Positions 1-13,200 of a DNA stretch of 64,000 bases are shown here, one piece after another. The stretch spans positions 519,397,665 to 519,461,664 of the forward strand of contig NC_045427.1 of NCBI RefSeq assembly GCF_902635505.1, read 5' to 3'. This stretch comes from Sarcophilus harrisii (lineage: Eukaryota > Chordata > Mammalia > Dasyuromorphia > Dasyuridae). The position numbers and the translations under genes were made by a program. Within the stretch, counting starts at the first letter, position 1. Each line of letters begins with the position of its first letter. The notes under the pieces were generated by a model. The model was not told the origin of the DNA. It made no database searches and worked only from the letters and a program-made list of their open reading frames with translations.

Positions 1-481
1 CCCTCCATCCCTGATCTTCTATTACAAAACAGTAAAGTGATAGATAATTATTCATTATTCCAGCTTAACAGAGCTGTACATGCATGAACATACACACATA
101 TACTTAAAATATTTTCAGACTTAGAGACTATTAACTTATAATCAAATACATATAACAATTGGTGCTATCATTCATTGTATAGTGATTCTAAATGAAGACT
201 TTTATTCTGATTTTGACCATAGCCTCTGAATGGAGTCTTTTAGTCATTCAATTCAGTACCTATTAGGCTTTAGCTTAGTCTTGAGTGCCTCCATTGATAA
301 CTCACTACTTCTTTCCACTTTTGAACAAATCTACGAATTTTGAGGTTAGCATGTCTTTTACCCTCAATCCTTAAGAAAGGACAAAACTCCAAAGGGACTC
401 CTTATTTAACCATTTTCATATTAATGAAGTATTTTGTTTGTAGTGACAATTGTTAGATTTTATAGGGTCACCCTCCTCCCC

Positions 482-695
482 TCAGCAATTGAGGTTAAGT
501 GACTTTCCCACGGTCACACAGCTAGGAAGTGTTAAGTGTCTGAGTCCAGATTTGAACTCAGGTCCTCCTGACTTCAGGACTGGTGCTTTATCCACTGTGC
601 TACTTAGCTGCCCCTGTATTTTTTTTTTCTCTGAGGCAATTGGGGTTAAGTGACTTGCTTAGGGTTACACAGCTAGGAAGTGTTAAGTGTCCGAG
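482..695 (-). repeat. Two MAR1-type SINE copies in TIPIN last intron
   Basis: Seen as reverse complement: 482-614 runs from the T/C-rich tail side through GTCACACAGCTAGGAAGTG to TAGCTGCCCC, the complement of the tRNA-like head. 618-695 is a second, shorter copy with the same core. These are tRNA-derived, MIR-related SINEs typical of marsupials. Confidence 0.85.
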
Positions 696-772
696 ACCTC
701 CTGTATGTATTTTTAAAGTAAAATAACCAGAATAAAATTAGTGGATAATGACACTTTTTTTTTCTTTTCCAG

Positions 773-948
773 ATTTGTCAGTTATTGTGCCCCAGACACA
801 GGCATCTGAAAACAATAGTACAAGTGATGCTCAAGAAGAGAATTTAAATGAGTTCAATGAAGAAAATCCAGAAATCTCAGACAGTACTGTCAATTCTGCA
901 GATATAGATGATGACTTCCAGAACTCAGGAGTAAATGAAACCATTTAA
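773..948 (+). CDS. TIPIN: TIPIN, last coding exon (partial gene)
   Basis: TIPIN partners TIMELESS in the replication-fork protection complex and supports the S-phase checkpoint in the nucleus. Here only the C-terminal 58 or so residues are visible. A pyrimidine-rich acceptor (TTTCTTTTCCAG) ends at 772, the exon opens in phase 1, and the frame stays open to TAA at 946-948. The peptide is acidic and rich in Asn, Ser and Glu (for example EENLNEFNEENPEISDS), like the disordered tail of mammalian TIPIN, although this part of the protein is poorly conserved. The call leans on position: it lies convergent to DIS3L, as in human. Earlier exons lie left of the window. Identity is likely but rests on weak sequence similarity plus synteny recalled from knowledge. 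Confidence 0.75.
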
Positions 949-1350
949 AATATGCAACAATGATTAGCCAGCTAATCTTTTCAAGGCGTTTAAATGTCAA
1001 CAATTGTTTGCCTCATTCATCTTAGTAATAGCTGCTTATCCTCCAATTTAACACACATAGATTTGTTGTGTTTTTTCCATAGTGGGTAAAAACAATTTAA
1101 GTGTTTAACTTTATTAGAAGTCTTTTCAAGATCTGGCCCACTTGTTTATATTTGTCCTATTTATTTATATTAGTCTAAATTGTCATAGCCTTTATATTTG
1201 TCTTTTTATATAAACAGATCTTTTGACAATTCCGTTAGTATATAATTTAAAGGTCCTATGTTTTAATAAAAAGTGCTTAGTATTTTAAGATATAAAAATA
1301 ATTATACACTTTATTTTTTTGTAAAATAAGTGAATAAAGTTTTTACACAA
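949..1350 (+). other. TIPIN: TIPIN 3' UTR with two polyadenylation signals
   Basis: A+T-rich sequence follows the TAA at 948. AATAAA occurs at 1265-1270 and again at 1333-1338, followed by T/GT-rich DNA, so cleavage about 1290 or 1355 is expected. No repeat is obvious in this stretch. The end is inferred from the signals only. Confidence 0.6.
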
Positions 1351-2444
1351 GATGTGATATTTTAATGAATGTAAAAAATAATTCTTTACATTAGTTTGCA
1401 TATATTGGTGATTTTCTTATACTTTTGATAACGAGATTCTCAACATTTAAATGGTCACATAGTATGTGTGACAAACATGAAAGAGTACTGCATGGCATCC
1501 AAATTTAAGATACGTCTATAGAGATTATATAGTAACATTGTCAGTGAATTAAATCTTATTAGCTGATAATTTATACTTAAAATTCTTTGACTTACACTTA
1601 CTTCAGCCAGTGTCTATCTTCAAGTTTTAGAATTCTCAAATTGTTGTCCAGCTACAATTAGATTATTATTTTTTAAAAATATTCCTGTAGTCTCTTAGTC
1701 CTTTAACCTATTTCTATCTTTTTATTTCCCTAAGCATCTGATCCCTCTTTGCCATCAACAGCCATTTCATTTCTGTCTTTTTGTTATGAGCCTATCCCTT
1801 AGGCATCCTGTAGAACCTACTTTGTTAACCTCTAATTTGGGGTAAACTTTGCTTTCTCAGCATTTCTTAGCCAAGGAGCTGTGACTTGGTAATCTCTAAT
1901 ACATGAGGGGAATAACCATTTCATTTTCATATTTTAATATAATGGGGCCCATTCATCTGACAATTTCACTCTTGAGGCCCCAGGTCATTCCGTTCAAATA
2001 TTCTAATATAGGAAAAGGGATAGCAGCTTATTGCTGAGAATAAATGAGAAGTTGGCAGATATGTCTTACAACCAGTCTCCTTCCTGTGATACCTGTAGCT
2101 GTTGTTGCTAGTTTCTACCTAATCCTTCCCAATCTGGAGCCTGTGATTTCATTATTTCAGGAAGCTCCACCATCAGTTCTGCAGTTTATAGTCTTAAGAG
2201 GCTGTGAAGTTACTCTTAAGTCAACCTAGTTAGTAGTTTTTAATTTAGGACTTGACCCCATTTCTTTCAGATTTGCTACAATACTAATTAGCCTGTCAGG
2301 TACATATCCAAAACTGGTTCTTTTGAAGGATGTTATATCTCAAGGGTCTGGATATTGTGCCCTGGGTTTCCCCCTCATTTCTTTTGGAGGACATTCAGAT
2401 GAGATTAAACCCTGGAATGTGCGTGTATTGAGAGTCTGGTTCAG
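1351..2444. other. Intergenic A+T-rich DNA, nothing recognised
   Basis: I see no exon, RNA gene or clear repeat here. The only open frame (2044-2229) is short, opens without context and has no recognisable motif. Confidence 0.5.
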
Positions 2445-2707
2445 GCTATTAGTGCTGGATTTGGAATCAAAAGGACCTGGTCATGGATGAATTCTAGTAA
2501 TGCTATTACCTACTTGACTTTGGATAAGTCAGCTTCTTAGTCTTAGTTTCTCACTAATAAAATGAGAGTCACTGTTTTACAGATGAGAAAACTGAGGCAA
2601 ACAGGGTGAGGTACCTTAGTCAGGGTCACATAGCTACTTAGATTTGAACTCGGGTCTTTCTGACTCCAAGCCTAATACTCTAACCAGTGTATCACCTAGT
2701 GTTGCCC
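2445..2707. repeat. Head-to-head SINE pair (MIR/MAR1 type)
   Basis: 2447-2568 reads forward as a SINE (GGACCTGG, GATAAGTC, AAAATGAG). 2575-2707 reads as the reverse complement (GATGAGAAAACTGAGGC, TTTGAACTCGGGTC, TTGCCCC). The two form an inverted arrangement of diverged copies. Confidence 0.65.
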
Positions 2708-2919
2708 CTTTAAAAATCTCTTCTATGAACTTGAGTATGTAATGCTGTGAATTTGTTAATTTCTAAATTCTGGTTAAATGTATTATCTAGTAAAGGTATA
2801 AACCGAGTTCATGTGATTCCCAGATGGAGACTAGATTCAGTTTAGAAACATTTTGTGTCCTAAATTATCCCTCATGCTGAATAGTTAAATTATAGATAAG
2901 TTATTTATGAATATCTCTC

Positions 2920-3010
2920 TACTATAAACTCCAAGAGAGCAGCCATTTGATTGCTTCTAATGTTTTATTGTGTCCTCCAGTGTTTTGAGTTTAGTATCTG
3001 TTGAAATAAC
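2920..3010 (+). repeat. L2 LINE 3' end, fragment
   Basis: ACTCCAAGAGAGCAGCCATTT and the following GTGTCCTCCAGTG stretch resemble the terminal part of L2 (actccttgagggcaggga ... cccagca). Short and diverged. Confidence 0.4.
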
Positions 3011-3489
3011 AAATATAGCAGCAACCAACCCATATGTAATACTTGATAACTTATAAAGTCCCCCAAAAGTTCTTTTCATTGATTCTGATCCCCATTTGTC
3101 TGAAGTACTAAGAATTGACTACTCTTGTACAAAAGATTAGATTTTATTCTTTCTGCTCCTAAGAAAATCTTTTTAGAACATTTATAAAAATAATGAAAGA
3201 GAGGGGTAGTGAGTCAGGACAAAGGAAATTGGTATTGACCAGGTTCTAAATAATGATAATCTGGTTGATAACCTGACTTTAGAGCTATCGTTTTCTATGT
3301 TTTTATAAAGATTCATCTGTACTCAATGCAAATTCAAGTTAATAATAAAAATAACTAATTTGTATATGCAAAAAGTATTTGAGAGGTAGCTAATGGTTTA
3401 ATGGGGAAAAAAAAAAGTTAGTCTCTGAGTCAGGAAGATCTGAATTCCTGTCCTAATCCTGAGTCACACTATGGTCCAAAGCAAATCAT

Positions 3490-3680
3490 TCAACCCAAGA
3501 GAGTTCTTTACGTGGGGTCCATGAATTAGTTTAAAAAACATCAGTAAATATAGGTGGATGGATAGATGGGAGTTAGAAAATTTCAATATAACTGATTTTC
3601 TCTGTGAGCCCCTATGTATTATTCTGAGGAGTCCACGGGCTTTGCCAGACTGCCACAAGTGTATGACAAAAAAGAGATTT
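3490..3680 (+). repeat. MER-like interspersed repeat, family uncertain
   Basis: Contains GTGGGGTCCATGAATTAG near the left, CCTATGTATTATTCTGAGGAG in the middle and GCTTTGCCAGACTGCCA at the right. A related, oppositely oriented copy lies at 48339-48560. The ends (TTCTTTACGTGG... and ...CAAGTGTATGACA) suggest a small non-autonomous DNA transposon, but I cannot name the family. Confidence 0.45.
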
Positions 3681-3911
3681 CAATTTAAATGCTGTTTGCT
3701 AAGCTACTCTATAAATAACAGAACAGGTGCTTCATGGGGAATTTAGTCTAGCAATGAAACTTGTGTGGTCCAAAAGTGAAATAGCAGTGTTTATCTTATT
3801 CTAACTAGAAGAGTTAACATCTTCCATGTAAAATTACTGTGTATTCCAAGAAAAGCATAAGAAAAAATTTGTAGGCAAAACTCCTTAGATGGAATAACAA
3901 AGAAATGTATT

Positions 3912-4223
3912 TTACATTCCATAATCAGAGGACAAATCCAGAAGAGCCAAGTCCCTTATTTCTTCTAGAAGTGTATACAAGCTAGTCCCTTTTGTCTGGC
4001 AATATTCCTGATACTCTTCTTGAATGATTTTGACTTTGGCTTCTTCTTGAGCAAGCTGAGCTTCCTCAACAGATCTGGTTACTTCTTTCACTAGCTCATT
4101 TTTCATTAAAAGGGAATTCTGTTGAGAAAGTTCCGTCTCCGATATCTTGTATGGTTTGTTGCTGATGATTTCAAGCCTGATTGTGTCAGCATGGCAACGA
4201 GAGGCCTGCACAGATATCCTTAC
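3912..4223 (-). CDS. DIS3L: DIS3L coding exon 17 and stop (residues 953-1055)
   Basis: [20 protein letters not shown] then a charged helical stretch ([20 protein letters not shown]) and [22 protein letters not shown] at 3914-3912. The tail has one more residue (AQEEAKV) than the human sequence I recall. The 3' UTR continues to lower coordinates; its end is not clear. Reverse-strand ATTAAA near 3393 and AATAAA near 3142 are possible signals. Confidence 0.97.
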   Translation of the reverse strand, partial: VRISVQASRCHADTIRLEIISNKPYKISETELSQQNSLLMKNELVKEVTRSVEEAQLAQEEAKVKIIQEEYQEYCQTKGTSLYTLLEEIRDLALLDLSSDYGM

Positions 4224-7200
4224 CTATCAAAGAAAAGAAAGGGCCACATTATATTGATGCCTTTTGTGTTCTTTCCATTAAACAACACTTAATTGGAGCT
4301 CGACTTACTGTTACGTGATCAAACAAGCTAAATGTAATCGATTCTCCTCCTGCTGTGGTAGAAGTGATTTTGTTTTGAAATCGTTGAAGTGATCCAGGTT
4401 TCCATTCAGAACATCCATCCTGATAGCATGAGATAACTAATCCATCTTTATTCTTCAGATAGGCAGCACCTTTAATCCCAAACCTAAATCACAGATGAAG
4501 AATACAAATCCAGATACGCCATATTTTAAGTAGTCAAGCCTTTAGATTAAGGAACTTATCTAAAAAAAAGTGTTATACTCAAATTGAAATGGGGGCTACT
4601 AAACCGTATACAAGGATCCCTGTGAGTTGCATAATGATGCAGTAAACCATACATTGATATTTATATCATGTTTTTGTTAGTATTAGAATTCATTTTAATA
4701 TTAAGAAAAGATCTTAAACACTCAATACTGATTTCATTTTAATCTAGTTTTGGCTGCACTTGGGAGCTACAGTTGGCCCATGGGCCTCACTGCATTTTTC
4801 TGATCTAAAATCTTTTAAAGCATACATTTTGTGTAGGGCTACCATGGAATTGTGTAAAGAATGCTGACAAGTTTTTACCACTTCCTGTATGACCTTGGCC
4901 AGAGGTGTGCAGGTAAATGTTTTAACTGGCTCTCTGGAAAAAAAAAATCTTAAATTATGCCACTTTTTAAAGCTTGATCTGCATTAACATTTCTTCCTTT
5001 CATCTCACTCCGTCCCAACTTTGCTTAAGGCTAGACAATTACAGAACAATTAATTAAGGCCTGACTAATAGTATTCACACTGAAAATTTGAGAACTAGCT
5101 CTGGTAGAGCTGGTTCCAGCACACCCCAGGACTTTGGGGAAATCACAACTTTGGCAAATTTATGATTTCCTTATCTATAAAATGCATATAATAATAATTA
5201 CACCATGAGCTGGAAGGAATCATAAAGATTATCTAATCCTAACCCTCATTTTATAAATGAGGAAACTAAGGCCTAGAAAAATTACTCCAGATTATACAAG
5301 GAGCAGAAACCAAGTCAGCTACAATAAAATAAGTTCTTTTTTCGCTATTCCATTCTGTCTTTATATCGTAAGGATCCAATGAGACAAAGTGTTTGCAAAT
5401 GTCAAAATGCCATGTTAAGAATTTATAGTTTATCATAAATATGAATTATAATTATAATTTACAATTGAATAAATTAGGAAACACTGATCTCCTTTCCTCC
5501 CCCCAAAAAGTAATCTACTTTGTGATCAATCAAATGTAGTCAAAGCCTTAAATAGATTTAAGAGCACTGAATACTGATCCTCTAGACTTTATTTTAAAGA
5601 CTATTTTCCATTAAAGTTTTGGTGGATATAACTTACCTTGGTATAAATACAAGCACACCATTTGTTCTAATTGAATAAATGACACCATCTGCTATACAGC
5701 GATCCTCAGTTTCGGGGTCTTTGTCTTTGAAATACATACACTGGAAAAGTTCAGTAGACTGTTTTTGGGCATGCTGGGCTGCCTATGAGAGAAGGACAAC
5801 CCACCAAAAAAAGCTTTTAAAAATAAATGTTTCACAAATTAATTTATATTTGTATTAATCCTGAAGTCCTATAAAAGACACTAAATAATAGTAATGCTTA
5901 ATTAAATTAATTCAGTTATGTTGATGCAAGTTAGTCTAATGGAAAACAATTTTATTTTCTAAGATGGATCATTTTACCAATTAACTGATAAATGTATATA
6001 GTTTGTTATGGTTACAAAGTATGTTTTCATGTGTTTCTTACAAAAATCTTATTGAGATAAATTATACCATACTTTGACAGAATTCAGTATTAACTGTTCA
6101 AATCCAGAAAGTTCTTTGACTGGATTTATAGGAAGGCATCTTCCTTGTAAAGTAGATGAAATCAATGTCTTTTTGTACCAAGTTCCAAACAAAACTTGAG
6201 GTTAATACTAGCTTTCAACAAATATAGTACCCAAAAGAATCTTTAATCTTCACTTAGTTTATTAAATATCATAGTGAAAAGAGAATGTATTTATTTCATT
6301 TTATCTAAATAGAGCCACAATCACAATAAAAACAAATCAAATGAATTGTTCAATTTATTTTAGCTGCTTCTGGAATATAAGAAAAAAACAAACAGATTTT
6401 AAAACTTTCAGGCTACTTCTCTAAGTTGTCTTTTTCCTTAAGACTTCTGAGGAAGGGGAGTCAGGTAAGTTTGTGCCTGAATCACAAGATCCCAATTATA
6501 ATTACTCTTTTTTACAATGGATATTTTCCCCTCAGAACACAATACCCAAATTTACCTGAAAGCTGTCATTTCTGAATAAATTTTAATACTAGAAGTTAGG
6601 GGATTTCTGCCTAGGAAAGAGTTTCCTGTCTTTTCCCTTCTCTAGATTGTTACTGGATTTTATTGACTTCTTGTCTCCCAACCAGTATTTCCTCCCTGAC
6701 CACCACCCTTTTCCATTCCTCTGCCTCAAACCTTAGGGATCTCTAAGGATGATTTGGTGTATCAATACAGTTAGCATAAGGATGTTAACTTTCACAGTCC
6801 TATTTTGGTTAATCAGTAAAGAGCTCCTCTACATAAGAGCACTGCTTTGGAATCAGAAGCAATATTCCACCCACACAGTTGCAGGAGCCAGTAATTGTTG
6901 GGAATTAAAAGAGGAAGTCTACTAAGTGGGATAGAATATTGTGTTTACAATAATCAAGATTCTTTAGGTCCAAACCAAAAGCGGAGGCTGGATGGAACTA
7001 CAGAAGATATTTAGTCCAAAAAAATAAAGTTTTTAAAAAGTATGCTTCAAATTGCATTCAATTAAAATTTTTTTTTTTTACTTTTCTTGCTTTTTTTGGG
7101 TCTGCGTTATCTTCTGAAAGATGACTAATGTGGAAAAATGTTTTACATGACTACATATGTATAATTTATATCAAAATACTTAACTTTTCAAGGAAGGAGG

Positions 7201-10200
7201 AGAGAATTTGGAACTCACTTTTTTTTGGCAAGGCATCGGAATTAAATGACTTGCTCAGAGTCTCACAGCTAATATGGAATTCAAAATTTTAAAAAATGGA
7301 TACTAAAAATTGTTATTACATGTAGTTGAAAAAATGTAAAAGTTTTCATTTTAAAAAAGTCATCCAGTTTAGATCCCTCATTTTACATATGAGGAAACTG
7401 AGACCCTGAATAGTTAACTGACTTGACGAAGGTCACAAAAGTATTAAGTGTAAAAAGTGTCAGGTTCTTTGATTCCAAAGCCAATGGTCTTTCTACTGTA
7501 CCACAAGTAATATATTTGCTGCAGTATGCCAATACAGTGCAATTTTAAGCTATAATAACCCCAGAAGCATAAAAGCTACCAATTTATAAAAACCATGAAT
7601 TGAAAGTTGAATAATTTCAATTTCCTGTACATTTAAGTTTTGTAGATTTTGAATAATGTATGTTTAATTTTAATAAGCTGCAACACCTTTTCACTAGAAA
7701 TGATGTGTTGTGACCATGTCTGGATGATATTTTTTCAACTGGATTGGTAGAGGATGTCTCTTTGCTTTGTCATCCCATGCACCTGATCTACCAAGATCAA
7801 ACCTTTTCTTGTGAGGTCACATCAAAACCATCTGGTATGTATCAAAACCTTTTTCCTTTGGATGATCTTAAAGCTAGGATTATAAATACAATCTTTTCAG
7901 TCACTGAGCATCAATATTTAGAGTAACGTATAAGCACAATGTCAAATTTTATTAATAAAGATCAATATTTTAAAAATTATAATAAAAAGTTTTCAGATGT
8001 TGAGTTTTTTGTTAAGTCTATAGTATATATACTTTTGTAGCTACTGGTACAAAGTGTTTTAAAGTAGCATCTCATTTTATTCTCAACAACCTTGAGAGGG
8101 AGGTACTGTTTCCATTTCCATTTTATAATTGAGGAAATCAAGGCAGATAGAGGTTAAATGACTTGCCAAAAGTCATATAGTGACATGTGAGGCTGGCTAT
8201 GACCTCAGTACTTCCTAAATCCAAGCCCAGCAATTAATCCACTACTCCACCTAGTTGCCTCTAAAGAGACTTTTAATCCATAATACAACTGACTTACCTC
8301 ACACGTACATGTACACACACACAAATATCAGAATAATATTCAACAATAGCATGTGTATATTTTTACTATTATTAGTCTATATACTATATACTTTTATAAA
8401 CGTGCACATAGAAAACATTCCCACATATGCACACAGATAGTATATTATGTATATGTTTCACAAGTTCATACTCCGCCCCAAACTATTAATACAACTACTA
8501 TGCTACATTTGGGAGTAAATAGATTTTTATTGTGGGCAACCAGACGACTTAAAAAGACATTAACACTTTTTCCATGAAAAAACTATTCTAACTTCTAAAC
8601 TGACTTACAAATAAAATGTATCATGACCTCTTGTTAGTCAGCACAGCCTATAATTCATCAAACCAAAAAAGGAAGAGATATGGAGGAAACACCGTGGTCT
8701 CATCTCTACTGTAACAGTGTCCCAAAGTAAAATCTTTCCAAGTTTTCATAGACTTTTGAATATATTCACTAGGGAACATATGTGTATCAAATTATATAAT
8801 AGAATTTTAAAAACATGAATTCATTATTATTAAAAAGATTAGTTTTCATTTGCTAGAGTGTGATGCTATTAAATAAAAGTTCAAGTACTTGTTAATCCCA
8901 CTATATAGTAAAGCTAAAGAGTAAGTGTGGGGCCCTGAAATCAGGAACACCTTGGTTCAAATCCCATGTCTGACACTTACTAGCTATGTGACTGTGGGCA
9001 AACACTAAACTTTTCTGAGCCTCAATTTTCTCATCTATAAAATGAGGGTATAAGAATAGTTCCAACCGTCATAGAGCTTCTGCGATAATCAAATGAGATA
9101 ACATGGGTAAACTTTGCAAAACCTCAAAGCACTATGCTATTTTTGTTATTAATATAATTGTGATGAATATAACATAATCATCGCTATTACTAATGAAAGT
9201 AGTACAATGGGTAGTGCATTTAATATCCGCTCTTACTCTGTTCCTGTTGTTGATATGTCGGCATAATTCCTCTAGGTCTTTGCTGCTGAACAAATTTTCC
9301 TTAATCTCTGTTTTATTATCTTTTGAAATTGCTGCCATTAACAATCGGTGCACAACAATATCTGAATATCTTCTAATTGGAGAAGTGAAATGGGTATATT
9401 TATCTAATGCAAGTCCTTGAGGGGAAAAAAAAGAGTTAAGATTTAAATGATGAAAAGAGAATATTAAACAAATAGTTTTAAAAAACATATCCTGTAAATC
9501 TGAGCAACTGTCAGTATCCTACCATAATGGTGAAACTCATCTTCTGCACAAGAGCCAGTTGAGAAGTACAACGCATTGGACATGGCCTGGGTAGCCATGG
9601 AACGTAGTATTCTGTTCACCAGGGGATCTCTTGGGTCATTGGCACGATCAAGGGAATCAGCTAGAGTTTTATTAGACCTATCAAACAAAAAAAGAAAAAG
9701 TCTTAGGGCCCAAATACTAGTCTGTAGATCAAAGCTTTGAGATTAAGACTTTACTTATCTTTCTGATGGCTTTGATATACTTAGCTATCATCATTTGGAA
9801 GGTGGGAGGAGGAACAATGTTTAAAAGTAATTAGAAAAATCTAATTTTTCTTTATGATTAAAATAGAGAAACTGAATCAGACTCTAAATAGACTCTGGGA
9901 AGGAGTAATATGTTGATATGGTAGTAAAGTCAATACTTAATTTAACAAGAAATTGCAAAGATACTTTCCGGAACTAAACTTGTGAAAATAATGGTCCTCA
10001 AAGAACAATCTAAAATTAAATAGCTCAGTTCTCCTATAGAAAGCCCTCTCTTTCTTGTGACTAACCTAGAACTGTATGCATAGAAGGCAGCATGAGATAG
10101 TAAGAAATAAGAATACTCAGCTAGAAATCAGGACACCTGCCTTTTGGAAACACTCCTCTTATTATTTAGGGGGTGTTACTGTGGGTAACATCTGGGTCTC

Positions 10201-13200
10201 AGTTTTTTTTCATCTATATAGAGGTTGATCACTAAGGATTCTTTCATAAAATGCACTTCTTTACTTGGTATTCAATAAATACTTATGGACACAAATAATA
10301 CATTTTTAAAGAAAATTACTCCCTAATATGAAGTAGGGGACTTTTCTTCCATGTCAAGGATCTTCACTTATAGAAAAAAAAAAAACAATCGAAGCCCACC
10401 TAAATGTAAATCAATTTAATTTAGTTTTAAAATTATTTTTAGAAAGAATATAAAATGTTCTATCATTTTAAAATTTAAAATGAAAAACACAAAACCCTAT
10501 TTAATAAGTATAACAAAAACATTTAAAAAATTACTTTGTTTCTGTCTCATAACAAGATTAAAAGAAGAAAGACAAGAGGGGAAGGGAAAAAAGGGAATAA
10601 AAAGGTGATTATAGAGACAGCTAGCTAGGAAACAGGAGAAACAGGTAAAGATAGAGAAAGAGACCATAGAGAGAAGGAAAAATGGATACATCCACACACA
10701 GAGATGAGACAGAGAGGAAGAGAGAGAGAGAGAGAGAAGAAAGAGAAAGAAGAAATACCTAACTCATTTACCGAGAGTACTTTTTTATTGGCTAAAGGGT
10801 TTAGATTTTTAAGTTACTAATTTTAAAATACAACCTCTAAATTTGTTTTTAAATGTATAAACATTCTGAGAATATTATAAAACATGTTTCAATTACTTCC
10901 TGAGAGAAGTATTCTTAAAGTCTTCTCTAATACTTATTTTAAAAGCGAAAGATTTTTTTATTTTTAAGGCAGAAAATACAACATCTTGTTTTACAGGGAA
11001 ATTATCTTTGGCATGTAGCATCTTACAATATTAGGCTTTTGCAAGTTTAGGCACAAGTAGTATCATTTAGTACTTGTATTATAGAATGAATGAAATTAAG
11101 CCAATAGCCACACACGTCTCATGCATACCTTTGAGAAAGTGAATATTATAATTAGGAAATTGGTTTTTTGGTTTTTGTTTTAAATAACTACCTACAAAAT
11201 ATCTAACATTGCCATGAATTGAAGAGAGCCAATAAGTCTTTGTTCAAGGAGGAGATGGCAAACCACTCTAGTATCTTTGCCAAGAAAACCCAAATGAGGT
11301 CATGAAGGGTCAGACATAATTGAAATGACTAAACAAAAGTAAGTCTTCCATCTTTACCCAGAGCTGTAGTAGTGTATTACGATCCCATGTACTAAAATGG
11401 GAACAAAAGGACTTGCTACCCCTCAAAAAGAGAGAAATACCGTGTATCCATAGAAAAGCCTTTAGCTTTAGCACATTCCCGGAGCTCTGAAAAAAACTCC
11501 TGATGTGGAGGTGGATGTTGTCGCAACAAAGCCTGATGTGGGAAGTTCTCCCATATCTTCTTGGCTACCCAGTGATTGGCCAGGATCATACATTCCGCAA
11601 CTGTTTCATGAACTTCTAGAGGCTGCTTAGGGATGAGATCGTGAATGTTCTTTTTATCATCCAGCTGTACTCGGACTTCTACTCCTTCTAGTTCTAGGGC
11701 ACCACAACTGTCCCGTTTGGCCCGCACATGTCTTGCTATATCAGTCAGCTTTCCAATTGCCCATACCAATTCATCCTGTTTGGCTTGTCGGCTTTTCTCG
11801 TCCATTTCTTTGAATTCTGGAATATCACCTATAACGCTAAAGTTTCCATCTAACAGGTCTTGTGCAGCCTCATAATACAGCTTATATGCTGACTGAATGA
11901 TGGTCCTACCATACCATACTTTTTTTATTTCAAAGGACTTTTTGTCTAATTCCCACAAGACACTTACAGCATACCTGAAAAAAAAAAACAAAAAAAAAAA
12001 CTCAACAACAGTTTTTCAGAGCATTAGCTTATCTTGAATTACAAATTCTGCTTTTTAAAAAAATTTAAAATAGATGTCATTTCTATAGATTCTAGTTTAG
12101 GTTCTCATGCCATTATTTCTATATTTTAATAGCTCACAGTCTATCACAACTGGGTTTATACTCCAACTTGCTACTTTCAACACAGAAGTTCGAATTTGAA
12201 AGTTTAAATGATTAATGAAAATTTCATCCCTTCCCTACTGTTCTATTTTTTTTCTTCAAATTTTATAGTATATTATATCAGCATGCCTCCATTATGATAG
12301 GCTAATTATTTTATGGATTTTTTTTTTCCTGAGGCAATTGGAATGAAGTGACTTGCCCAGGGTCACACAGCTACAAAGTGTTGTGTCTGAGGCCAGATTT
12401 GAACTCAGGTCTTCCTGGCTTCAGGGCTAGTAATCTATCTATTGTACCACCTAGCTGCCCTAGGCTAATTATTTTTAATAGGCTAAGTATTTTATCTTTT
12501 CCTCATTACATGTAAAGATGATTTTTAACATTCACTTTTTTTTAAGTTTTGAATTAAAAGATTTCTTCCCCCTTAAGATAGTAAGCAATTTGATATAGGT
12601 TATATATGTATAATCATGTAAAACATTTCTATATTATTTCTGTTGTAAAAGAAAAAAAAAGAAGAACAAGGGGAGAAAAACATACACATATAGACACAAA
12701 ATAAAGAAACTGAAAAATAGTATGCTTTCATCTGCATTCAGTTCTTTCTCTGGACATGGACAGTATTTTTCCTCTCTGGTCCTTTGGGACTGTTTTGAAT
12801 CATTATATTTAAATTAATACTTTAAAAACAATTTAAACAATGACGTCTAGACCAAGGTCTGTATTCTATTTTCTCTCTGCTATCATCTAATCGCTCTGTT
12901 CTAACTTGGTAGGACCTGTGAAACTTATAGTCTATGGGTATAGTCTTCCAGAATTCAGAGTTACATCTGTGCCACAATGAGACACCGAATAGGATAGACT
13001 TTAGTGCATTGCTAAAACAAAGTAACTTTTAAATGAACAAAATAATGCCAAACCTGGTTCCAATGAGGCCCTGATATAACTGAAATATGTGTAACTCTTG
13101 GTTATCTCATATTTAACCTGGAGATAGAGTGGTAAGCAATTACAAATCTCAGCTTACAGTTTTCCATCTTGATTAAAACAGCTTCCAACTGAGATCAACC

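Larger units (their letters stand above)
5783..9236. other. DIS3L intron 14, repeat-bearing
   Basis: 5783-6950 holds nothing I recognise. 6960-7340 is an L1 3' UTR fragment interrupted by a short SINE piece; 7365-7505 and 8040-8265 are reversed MIR-type elements; 8900-9150 is a forward MIR. The rest is A+T-rich unique sequence. Confidence 0.55.
9678..11440. other. DIS3L intron 12
   Basis: Mostly unique. A purine-rich (GA)n tract lies at about 10672-10758, and 11215-11335 is the 3' part of a SINE (GGAGATGGCAAACCACTCT, GTATCTTTGCCAAGAAAACC). Nothing else recognised. Confidence 0.5.
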